Assembly (NCBI RefSeq): GCF_000304315.1
Contig: NC_018485.1
Coordinates: 156,501 to 220,500, forward strand
Direction: 5' to 3'
DNA length: 64,000 nucleotides
Source: Methylocystis sp. SC2
Lineage (GTDB): Bacteria; Pseudomonadota; Alphaproteobacteria; Rhizobiales; Beijerinckiaceae
Below the pieces are notes generated by a model, which saw only the letters and a list, made by a program, of their open reading frames with translations, ran no database searches and was not told the origin of the DNA. A program made the translations under genes and the position numbers. Below are positions 41,001 to 46,808 of the stretch, piece by piece (within the stretch, counting starts at the first letter, position 1; every line of letters starts with the position of its first letter).

Positions 41001-42242
41001 GCCTTCGCAGAGAGCGCCGACGTGGTGCGACAAGAAAGCGGCGACGAGCAGCTGCGGGTCGTCCTGTCGCTGACGGACGTGCCGGGCGCGCCGCCGGCGT
41101 CCATCGGACTGCTCGGTCCGAACTGGGATGGCTTGCTGGCGATCACAGTCGATGCTGTTGCGGCGAACATCAGCGACACCAAGGCTGCGCTCAATACTTT
41201 AATGGTGATCCGCACGGCACGCCTGGAGATCGGCGCGGCGTCGTTCGAGATGAAGGACAAGACGGCGCCGGTCGTCGTCTGGCCCAGCTTCACCTGGATG
41301 CTCTGGGTGACAGATCAGTTGCCGGCAGCCCGTGACGCGGTGCGCCGCGCGACTGTCGATGTACCGATCAGGCTGGTGATCACGTTCGGTCACACCAATC
41401 CTTTGGCGCCGGCGCTGCCGCCGCGCCTGAAGGCGATTTTGCCGCTGGCGCTCGATCCAGGCGACCGTCGCGTTCTGCGCACCCGGACACGCACGATCGC
41501 GTTCGGCGATCCATCCTATGACCGGCAGCTCGGCAGCGCCACCGAAGGAGACATCAAGCAGGTCGGCGATGCCCGCGCGCTGTTGTCGGTCGACCGGGAG
41601 GAGTATGACCCGGGCGCGACACTGTACTTTGCCTGCGATACGATCGATCCGGCGACCGGACTGTTCGCGAGCAATTCCTCAGCGCCGAAATTCACCGTTC
41701 GCTTCATCCGGCTTGCCCAACCGAGTTTGGATGGGAGTCCGCTTGCGCCCGAAAAACTGGTCGTTGCCGGCCAGGTCCCAAACAGCGGCGACCACGGCTA
41801 TGAGCTCCCACGCTACGTGCCTTACGAACTGCCGCTGCGCTTGCTGCGGCGCCTCGGCGCCGGCGTCGACGGCGTTTCGCCTCTCGAACCCGGAGACAGG
41901 CTTGAGATCACTGCCGACCTTGAAAACGGCGGCAAGGCCAAGACGCTCGCGGTGTTTGTCAACATCATCGCGGCGCCGGTGATCGCGCCACCCCCCTGCG
42001 TCTATTCGGTGATCGAATCCACGGCCGGCGCGCAGGCCGCCTCGCGCGTCGTGCTGCATGCCGCGGCGCCTTTGCCGCAGCACATCGAGCATCCGGAGCT
42101 GCGCAAGGGCCTAGCCAAAGGCTATGTGAACCGGCGCGCGCTGTTCGTCTGGCGCTTCACGCGCACCGGAGCCGGCGACGGCGAGATCGAGCTCGTAAAA
42201 TACGATCGGTCGGGTGGCGCTCAGCTACCCGACAAGGCGTGA
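35025..42242 (+). CDS. Giant uncharacterised protein (2405 aa)
   Basis: The ATG at 35025 forms ATGA with the stop of the 3657-aa gene; in-frame sequence upstream of it lies inside that gene and is not protein-like. There is no signal peptide or membrane span. The protein is beta-rich with many RIRGRFRLERR and RLEITADLENGG type strands, and has proline-rich breaks such as TDPPPPKTGATPPP near residue 705. The last ~150 residues (VYSVIESTAGAQAASRVVLH and following) look like a compact terminal domain. I recognise no catalytic motif. The coding frame is continuous over 7.2 kb with no decay, so it is under selection. It is co-expressed with the 3657-aa protein and lies 38 bases upstream of the SLOG-Tae4 gene. 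Confidence 0.85.
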   Translation: MSETSRIAAIRIAGGESEPFYSATLRVFYWDSGTHSDQIVKDVAGLRVLLADAHARTVEHGGSHQVHLPLMLRGYVRPEEHKDGANHGVELRLEGQGASFAGTLITDKPVSDVMLVPIGGWPQKLGADIELPELRLTAGRVPAALAVDGQPLQKFLKLATKSGKSTLFDGFQLEKLANKVLALTLVPHGIELEGALPDPTRDLFDSPAPAARIRGRFRLERRLGRDDEPRYWLRLIAGHPDAPEAMEELEARIARALGSLGREKNAPLALRFDRRPGVPPLLWPLKITATGLALIKTGSADFVMGIEPSAIDARLRTISGFPGDVPGIAAVNGEYLAWSKTSDGFDVVIAAGPDTAGVPKVVIQLSRGKDGWKADLENTFATQPIDVPLDAAAARLLAVYKSGKVVAATATRPPYAFVPLADGWLQLDLATARKQKLPEVAVPPSAMSGRIVAAHGTSADGLRGIVVDEAVRLELVMRWRKLDGEFRPASGTIDIRGARGQLRGFVFVAETSPTAAESLPDLRRGPAATRDLPIAFNSPQTGLVLRGNFTWRPDGWSLDVTDLLQFLSSDSEAEPEPSPAATLRGYGWQVPHDRPFITNHPLTRAAVTPAEPSVSRGLLRYAFEGGFTLANTSGSEAPALKVKHPPASPVQDGEDTASFVADTLVMTTLPGPEFAPQKWPKEEGKFRAALRYDLPILDELFAWTDPPPPKTGATPPPAADAAGEGPIITALEPVRLEEVWRQNRVRMALTHAQDAFMTGWVAAGDNHDQDITTLVQPYSWKAVKVKFDLAPRWGAYELAGHGYALDKALAGLRDDFDIVDDQLKAGGKTIVVRGNAASLFEGSDLDLIWDSRGTGLARAAADGMRSVGLNDIHNDRLRKWRGALGTLKQVERIEIDGTIPWMKAARLAFHVRDLPIENRVFDGATNPVENAPGTVGQAFDRASFPHALHEWRLMEEPAAPAETKKPKPFDLRFGPFLFRPSRLLRVELDVAGAVGVIKVIGSLRIGRRLEPDASSEAEGPFGADRIYERADLFCLTLTRNGSTWTPEWAGIALDRSKAQPAKLVFAPREPKVSCTVPLMVDAAGGIASSGSALVDATVVVDIASCKVKFGARLFGRACELESQATIGEQIEFAFKPTGQASTASHVLLSVDDIAVKLGADSQSIRIDGALQVMPEKTKKPDAVDQPNQAAALVHVGRGAASFRWLDLPAGGTSARGALSIDHASGRVSAAWDGSWKQARPLFGLEATGDWNAKARLEVFVASAEILRALAPLAAGSAWARISGLAGGTYRIDHRLRVDADSADHHLDVTWKVTFTSPVSWPVNGMHQANGTALPDAWRSPAHADSKKAGRSRKIQIKTDEALTHVVTAHFRRHRIEAAQLRRVAQRITPRAQIVLLAEVEHTLTGSERSATFTTLDHVAITSLQLMIDTGQAYGFAPRYPGRRYRGQNTHTKVPHPGLVQLPWAVSGFFDEALIRLYATTAFDAQRDAPLFLGGAAALFPYRIGAEQRAVAAVVPWAGLDVKLREAFKPLTQAGGTWEVASPDLWGGSAYVGLSTQRAIVVPSQSEAAGILSALSGAGLVAAPDETNGIARVMPVEQLFFENLRTGSKGQLEIGSDGSSPDIEAAPFFLRALMAIEARWNAAPAEKGRAVWRALSLHPARGRAGGTTIDPVVGVEIKALPRQAAGARAQVPADLAVLSARRAAQESAYRLVQADLADDAGDLKPRAELIARARDLDRFAECAIREVDIDGAMPGITVVEIPSPHVLRGSRSGIAIDHPVLAPSPSLGWPSPERIDGLDKLAPLLGEERPVQSAEAGFAARFRQIGLPGHVTEAMSYLGFGHRVAYQRDLRVPFEGPAARHLSPVNTRLRAPLDEAVDVPADSGPILPPFFELATIGRRPGVFEVVTAAVTVAAENHAFDREHARFGRPANSGPVVAHQLRTPRSPALPDDMADIRAAGRESEVLKFRRRTYLSLADGKRANPQEPFILDRFGAFAESADVVRQESGDEQLRVVLSLTDVPGAPPASIGLLGPNWDGLLAITVDAVAANISDTKAALNTLMVIRTARLEIGAASFEMKDKTAPVVVWPSFTWMLWVTDQLPAARDAVRRATVDVPIRLVITFGHTNPLAPALPPRLKAILPLALDPGDRRVLRTRTRTIAFGDPSYDRQLGSATEGDIKQVGDARALLSVDREEYDPGATLYFACDTIDPATGLFASNSSAPKFTVRFIRLAQPSLDGSPLAPEKLVVAGQVPNSGDHGYELPRYVPYELPLRLLRRLGAGVDGVSPLEPGDRLEITADLENGGKAKTLAVFVNIIAAPVIAPPPCVYSVIESTAGAQAASRVVLHAAAPLPQHIEHPELRKGLAKGYVNRRALFVWRFTRTGAGDGEIELVKYDRSGGAQLPDKA

Positions 42243-42279
42243 CCGCACGACCGATCACACCTGAGGGGGAGGCGATATC

Positions 42280-43260
42280 GTGGTGACGATCGCGGTGGCT
42301 GCGAGTGGAAGTCCCGTCGAGTCCGCGGACCTCGAACGGCGCGCACGGCTAGTGGGTCGGATCGTGGCCGAGCTAGGATGCGATCTCCTGACCGGCGGCG
42401 GATTTGGCGCGATGGAGATCGTCGCTCGATCGTTTTGCGAAACGCAGGGACGATCCGGGCGTTCAATCGGCGTGATTCCGGGGGAGGGCTCGGGTTTTGC
42501 TGGCGCGACGGTCGGAAGGATCACGAAATACACACTGACTCCGAAAGCACCTTACCCAAATCACTGGATCGAAGTGCCGACCTTCACGCATTTGCCCGGT
42601 GCCGATCCCAAGGGCGCCGCTTCGCGCAATATCCTGAACATGGCGTCGGGCGACGTAATCGTCATCCTGCCCGGGGCCCGGGGGACGCAAGCCGAATTCG
42701 AGATCGCGGCCGGCCTCGGAAAGCCCGTGATCGCCTTCGTCGGGCGCGGCGATCGCGTCGGTAGCTATACGTTCGAACAGCTTGGACCGCATGCCGAGAT
42801 CGTTGGCGACGATGCCTTGTGCGAAGCGCTGCGCGACAAGCTGCTGCCGTTGTCTCTGCCGAAGCCGACCTATACGAAACTGCGCGGCGTCTACAAGACA
42901 AACCCGACGGACATCCATGCCTGCTCCATGCAGTTCCCCAATACATGTGCGATCTGGATGAGCGAGGCGCTCGCGCAGGTCGTCGCGGGATTCAAGGACA
43001 AGTTCAAGACCAGTGGAGTCAGTCTCTGCCCACATGACTACGTCCGGGGCGCCGAGGACCTCGCAGGCGTGCTGCGCAAGGCGGATGTGTTCGCGCTCTA
43101 CAATTACGGCTTCTCGGCCCCGGGGTCGCCACCGCCATCGATCACCGGCAAGACGGGGCTGGTCGCCTACATCAACGTGCCCGGCTTTCCGGGCCAAGGT
43201 CACATCGACCTGTGGGACGGTACGGCACCTGCCTGCCGGAGACGCCTATTGGAACGCTGA
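42280..43260 (+). CDS. SLOG/LOG-like Rossmann domain fused to Tae4-like amidase (C-terminus frameshifted)
   Basis: A 326-aa protein starting at GTG 42280, with TGAGGGGGAGG some 12-15 bases upstream. Residues 1-190 form a LOG/TIGR00725-type SLOG domain: TGGGFGAMEIVA near residues 38-49 and LPGARGTQAEFEIAAGLGKP near 128-147 are the two phosphate-binding loops. Residues 200-326 match type VI amidase effector 4 (Tae4, NlpC/P60-like): catalytic Cys223 in NTCAIWMSEAL and His308 in GHIDLWDG. Tae4 cleaves the gamma-D-Glu-mDAP bond in peptidoglycan. There is no signal peptide. A CCTG tandem duplication at 43228-43235 shifts the frame. Removing one unit restores a 335-aa protein ending AGDAYWNADPIWFWKLDP, which looks like a normal Tae4 end and includes the likely third catalytic Asp (320). 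SLOG domains sense or hydrolyse nucleotide signals, so this may be a signal-gated wall-lytic effector (inference). Confidence 0.8.
   Translation: MVTIAVAASGSPVESADLERRARLVGRIVAELGCDLLTGGGFGAMEIVARSFCETQGRSGRSIGVIPGEGSGFAGATVGRITKYTLTPKAPYPNHWIEVPTFTHLPGADPKGAASRNILNMASGDVIVILPGARGTQAEFEIAAGLGKPVIAFVGRGDRVGSYTFEQLGPHAEIVGDDALCEALRDKLLPLSLPKPTYTKLRGVYKTNPTDIHACSMQFPNTCAIWMSEALAQVVAGFKDKFKTSGVSLCPHDYVRGAEDLAGVLRKADVFALYNYGFSAPGSPPPSITGKTGLVAYINVPGFPGQGHIDLWDGTAPACRRRLLER
43228..43235 (+). repeat. CCTG tandem duplication causing frameshift
   Basis: CCTGCCTG (followed by CC) lies inside the Tae4-like domain 20 bases after the catalytic His codon. One unit too many explains exactly why the frame ends at 43260 rather than at the TAG 43289-43291, which closes a conserved-looking C-terminus. 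Confidence 0.7.
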
Positions 43261-43334
43261 TCCAATCTGGTTCTGGAAGTTGGACCCCTAGCAGCGCTGC
43301 GCCATACCGGACGCATTCGAGAAAGGACGAAACA

Positions 43335-43646
43335 ATGGCTTACTGGACCGTGATAGGCACTGGAATCGAAGGCGACGTTCTGGGCAAGTCCTTCGGACTG
43401 ACGCTTGATACCGATACCGGCAAGTGGACCGTCGCAGGTCCCAGCGTCGCCAAGTTCTTCATCACGAAGAACGGGACCTTCAAGTTTGTCGGCATCCCTG
43501 AGAACGGTACGCAGTTGGTTAGTGCGCAGAAGGCGGAAGTGGCGTTCTTCAAGGCCCTCAACGGAAGCTCTGCCGTAGGCATCACCGGGACGGGCCGGGC
43601 GTCGGAGAAGGGCGTCAATTTCAATTGGAAGCTTGATAGCAAGTAG
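43335..43646 (+). CDS. Small beta-rich protein, possible immunity partner
   Basis: A 103-aa protein. The ATG at 43335 has AAAGGACG 6-12 bases upstream. The composition (MAYWTVIGTGIEGDVLGKSF and so on, rich in Gly, Thr, Lys and aromatics) suggests a compact beta fold of cytoplasmic location, with no signal peptide or membrane segment. It follows the SLOG-Tae4 gene by 43 bases beyond the restored stop and is the last gene of the cassette. The position behind a toxin-like amidase is typical for an immunity protein. However, known Tae4 immunity proteins (Tai4) are periplasmic with a signal peptide, and this one has none. The function is therefore unassigned. Confidence 0.7.
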   Translation: MAYWTVIGTGIEGDVLGKSFGLTLDTDTGKWTVAGPSVAKFFITKNGTFKFVGIPENGTQLVSAQKAEVAFFKALNGSSAVGITGTGRASEKGVNFNWKLDSK

Positions 43647-43756
43647 CGCACGTTATGTCTGATAGAGCGACCACGGCGTGTCGGTGCCTTTTCTGTTTCA
43701 ACGCTCAGGCTGATGAAGCCAATGTTTCCAGTGGAGGCACTTTTTGACGCGCGATT

Positions 43757-43791
43757 TTAATGCGTTATGAGGTCGCGAAACGATCGAGGGG
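43757..43791 (+). repeat. Cassette-boundary repeat, copy R2
   Basis: TTATGAGG followed after 10 bases by ATCGAGGGG and then AAGTGACGG. It aligns with R1 and R3 and sits between the giant-protein cassette and the protease cassette, in the same orientation. TTTTTGACG precedes it by about 15 bases. Confidence 0.55.
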
Positions 43792-43880
43792 AAGTGACGG
43801 AAACGCAGCTAAAGCTGGAAAGGAAATCGTAGAAACTGTCGTCTAGGCCAACGACATGACCTCAGCTGAGGTCAGACATG

Positions 43881-44117
43881 TCAGGAGCAACTCGAATGCT
43901 GCCCATCGCTTGAGGCCTCCCTAGCAATGGGCAGGTAGCCAGCCACCAACGCTGCTATCAGCACGATGACCCGCGGCCACTCTATGGACAACATTTCGTA
44001 GGGCGGCTCTGCGAACTCTATCCTCGATGTCATTCGCAACGGGGTAGTAGTCAGAGGAAGAACCCTGGCACGCTCCTCTTTGGCCGAAGCCGGAAGGTGA
44101 CCGGCGATGCCGGTCAT
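43881..44117 (-). CDS. Small single-span membrane protein
   Basis: A 78-aa open frame whose ATG at 44117 overlaps the stop of the 411-aa gene as ATGA, the same coupling seen throughout the window. This is the main reason to believe it. Residues ~49-66 (PRVIVLIAALVAGYLPIA) form one hydrophobic span preceded by acidic and proline-rich sequence. A membrane partner or anchor of the 411-aa protein is plausible. It could still be a spurious frame; it is short and resembles nothing I know. Confidence 0.5.
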   Translation of the reverse strand: MTGIAGHLPASAKEERARVLPLTTTPLRMTSRIEFAEPPYEMLSIEWPRVIVLIAALVAGYLPIAREASSDGQHSSCS

Positions 44118-45349
44118 ACTCGCAACAGCAGTACCTCACGACCATCGCTGCTCTTTGCTGGCCGCAACACCACGCTCTTGAGCAAGATCGACAGCTCCGG
44201 ACAATTGGCCTGCTTCGCTATCAGGCTCACATAGGCCTCGAAGGCTTGCTCGCTCGTCTTTTTCAGCGCGTTGATCGCACCGCTGCAACTTGAGCCGATC
44301 ATGGGCGCGTCCTGCAGATGGCTCTCGCAAAAATGGGGCAGCGCAACGATATAGGATTGTAAGCTCAGGAGCTCGAAGGCCGTATGGGCCCTAGGATCCT
44401 CGGCATGATCAGGGTCGACTAGGATCGGCTTTCGGTCGCGAACGGGAGCAATCGCAATAGCCAGGTTACCCAAGCGTTGCAATAAGACCTGCTCGTGGGA
44501 TGGCGATCTCGCCCGCGCCGCGACATAGCGTTGTAGGCGGTTTCCGAAGTCGGCGGTGGGATGAGCGAAAAACAAGGTTTGAAACTGCGGTGGCCACCAT
44601 TGCGTGAAATATTCAAGTCCGACGACGGCCGACAAGAGCGGCCGCAACTCGAGGAGCGTGGTCTGGTCCGCATTGAGGAGTACATCTGCGAGCAGCAACT
44701 GGTCGTCGAACATTCCGACGATCTTCCTCGGAGACTTTCTCATCAAGCGTTGAATATGATCCTGGATGCCTTCTCCCGGGCCGGGCATCGGCAACGGTTG
44801 ATGCGTTTCAAGTCGCTCGTACAAAGCCCTGACATGACCTTCCGGAGCTTTCCCTCCCGCGCGAACGAGCGCGAGCTCGAGCGCGCAGCGCGCGACGATC
44901 TGGATCAGCGTCCGCCCGACCAGCTGGCTCGAATTCACTTCGCCGATCGCCGCAGCTGCGCTCGTGGCCGTCCGGAAGTCAAAACCAATCTCCCGCCAAA
45001 TGTCCCCGAAGTCCGCGACATACCGGTTGGCGATCGTCACGAGATGATAGACGACGGCATGGTCCGGACCCGAGCCCGGAGCGGACCGCCCTCCAACATG
45101 TTGAAACGCGTCAGGAATGGCTTCGAGAAACTCTCTGAGCGGGCGTATCGGCACAGCCTCACCCTTCAATGTTCTCGCTGCGAAGGACGCGTAAAAGGCC
45201 GCTCCAGAAAAGGTCTCGGCATGCGCGATTTCGTGCAGCGCGTTGATAGCACCGGGATCTTTGTGCAGCGGCGGAAGATTGAGAAAGGCGTGGCGGGGCG
45301 TGAACGTGGCCGCCGCACTGCACAGATCATGATCGGACGTCGGATTCAA
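44114..45349 (-). CDS. Uncharacterised protein with HEIAH motif
   Basis: A 411-aa protein. The start is TTG 45349, preceded by GAAGGGG about 6 bases upstream; no ATG or GTG fits better. Residues 39-43 read HEIAH inside a helix (INALHEIAHAETFSGAAFYA). This could be an HExxH zinc-peptidase motif or the ExxH of a ferritin-like helical bundle. The rest is mostly helical, with YLVTIANRY-type segments and no signal peptide. It is transcribed divergently from the hydrolase/caspase operon, sharing a 247-base intergenic region, so joint regulation is likely. In a cluster full of peptidases a zinc protease is attractive, but no third ligand was identified. Confidence 0.75.
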   Translation of the reverse strand: MNPTSDHDLCSAAATFTPRHAFLNLPPLHKDPGAINALHEIAHAETFSGAAFYASFAARTLKGEAVPIRPLREFLEAIPDAFQHVGGRSAPGSGPDHAVVYHLVTIANRYVADFGDIWREIGFDFRTATSAAAAIGEVNSSQLVGRTLIQIVARCALELALVRAGGKAPEGHVRALYERLETHQPLPMPGPGEGIQDHIQRLMRKSPRKIVGMFDDQLLLADVLLNADQTTLLELRPLLSAVVGLEYFTQWWPPQFQTLFFAHPTADFGNRLQRYVAARARSPSHEQVLLQRLGNLAIAIAPVRDRKPILVDPDHAEDPRAHTAFELLSLQSYIVALPHFCESHLQDAPMIGSSCSGAINALKKTSEQAFEAYVSLIAKQANCPELSILLKSVVLRPAKSSDGREVLLLRV

Positions 45350-45542
45350 GACGACCCCTTCCTACTACGATGCTGTGATGTCGCTCCTGCGACCATTACA
45401 ATCTATGCATATTATCATGCCGCATAATTGCTCCGATTATTGTGCTTCGCCTGAAGCTGACGGCCGCTCCATTGCGACCAAGAATGCGCCGATCCGGAAT
45501 TAGGCCCAAGCAGTCGGGGAAATAGCATCAAACACGATCATT

Positions 45543-45584
45543 TATACTCGGCCCCGACCCACAACTCATGATACACATTGTGGG
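45543..45584 (+). promoter_or_regulatory. -10-like element and inverted repeat before the hydrolase operon
   Basis: TATACT at 45543-45548 is a good -10 hexamer. CCCACAA (45558-45564) and TTGTGGG (45578-45584) are perfect 7-base inverted arms. The right arm runs into the GGGGGAG ribosome-binding site 8 bases before the ATG at 45597. In RNA the stem would partly hide the ribosome-binding site; in DNA it could be an operator. Confidence 0.45.
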
Positions 45585-45596
45585 GGAGTTCATGAT

Positions 45597-46808
45597 ATGC
45601 CGCTTGTGTTTGTCCATGGCGTTGCCACCCGGCCATCGGCCGAATATTCCGCAGCAATGAAACAGCGCGACGCGCTGTTTCGGTCTCTTGTCTTAAAGCG
45701 CTCTGACGCCAAGATCATCAATCCAGAGTGGGGAAGCTTCGGCGTCAAATTTGGCAATGACCTTCCTTGGCTCCCTTGTCCGACCGGCAACGAGGCGTTC
45801 AACGCTGGTGATGATGGGGGAGCGGCGGCGCTAGGCGCCGAGGCGCTCGACGGGCGCCTTGCGCTCGGACAGCTGGCCGGTTCCGATGCCGAGCAGGCCG
45901 TCGACCTGGTTGCGATGGCAACTCTGGACGCGGCGATCCGCAGCGCGGCTGAGTTCAACGTGCCTGATGCCGCCGCGACCGATGAAGCGCTGAGGGTTGC
46001 ACTAGCGGCTGGCGCCTATCTCGAAGCGAAGGCGACGATTGACCACGACAAGCCGGTAGCTATCCCGACCCTCGTCGCTAAAGACAATTCCGAGTTCGCC
46101 GATGCGCTCGAATCCGAGATCGAGCAGGCGGACGGCGCTATACAAGCCTTCGGTCTCGGCGATCGCATTCGCGGCGCGATTGGATATCTGACGCGGCTCG
46201 TCGGCAACGGAGCGAGCGATGCTGCACTCAAACTGGCGCGGCGCGATTTGAGCCGTAGCGTCTCGTTCTTTCTCGGCGACGTGTTTGTCTATCTGCGCGG
46301 TCGCGACGATTCCGGGTCCGAGGGGACGCGTGCGCGTATCTTCCAGCCCATCTTCGATGCACTGGTCGAGGGCGCCAAAGCGCCCAAGCCCGGCAGCGAA
46401 CCCTTCGTCGTCGTCGGCCATAGTCTCGGTGGCGTCATACTCTACGACATACTAACGGACCCGACGATCCGCGCAGGCCTCGAGGCGGCCATCGGATCCC
46501 CGATCCAGATAGACGCGTTGTTCACCGTCGGATCGCAGCCTGGCTTTTTTGCCGATCTAGGTCTCTACCCAGGTGGGCGGCCAGCCGCGGGCACCAAGCT
46601 CAAAATGGCCCCCGGCGTCGGCAGTTGGATGAACGTGTTCGACTTCACCGACGTTTTCTCGTTTCGCTGCGCGCCGATGTTCGAGGGTGTACGCGATTTC
46701 GGCTACGACACCGTCACCGATCTGCTCCACGCGCACGGCGCCTACTTTCTGCGCCCAAGCTTTTACAAGCGCATGCGGGCGCGGCTCGCGGATCTCGGGC
46801 ACACATGA
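45597..46808 (+). CDS. Alpha/beta hydrolase (lipase-like)
   Basis: A 403-aa protein. The ATG at 45597 has GGGGGAG 8 bases upstream. The oxyanion-side strand MPLVFVHGVATRP is at the very N-terminus. The nucleophile elbow GHSLGG has Ser276. Candidate Asp (FDFTDVFSF, near residue 350) and His (LLHAHGAYFL, near 380) complete a triad. About 150 helical residues are inserted between strand 1 and the elbow, as in lid-bearing lipases or esterases. There is no signal peptide. It is first in the operon and its stop overlaps the caspase start (ATGA). Similar cytoplasmic lipase-like hydrolases act as membrane-attacking effectors in bacterial conflict systems; that role is inferred here. Confidence 0.85.
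   Translation: MPLVFVHGVATRPSAEYSAAMKQRDALFRSLVLKRSDAKIINPEWGSFGVKFGNDLPWLPCPTGNEAFNAGDDGGAAALGAEALDGRLALGQLAGSDAEQAVDLVAMATLDAAIRSAAEFNVPDAAATDEALRVALAAGAYLEAKATIDHDKPVAIPTLVAKDNSEFADALESEIEQADGAIQAFGLGDRIRGAIGYLTRLVGNGASDAALKLARRDLSRSVSFFLGDVFVYLRGRDDSGSEGTRARIFQPIFDALVEGAKAPKPGSEPFVVVGHSLGGVILYDILTDPTIRAGLEAAIGSPIQIDALFTVGSQPGFFADLGLYPGGRPAAGTKLKMAPGVGSWMNVFDFTDVFSFRCAPMFEGVRDFGYDTVTDLLHAHGAYFLRPSFYKRMRARLADLGHT

Noticed and set aside
38049..41033. 994-codon open frame on the - strand inside the 2405-aa gene, and similar long ones at 26362-28434, 33019-35094 and 35919-37490
   Set aside because: GC-rich codon use keeps antisense frames open. These proteins are dominated by Arg/Ala/His-type runs without domains, lack ribosome-binding sites and lie entirely antisense to continuous coding frames.
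24055..43646. Type VI secretion or extracellular contractile injection cluster
   Set aside because: The Tae4-like domain prompted a look for Hcp, VgrG, sheath, baseplate and ClpV-type proteins; none was recognisable in this window.
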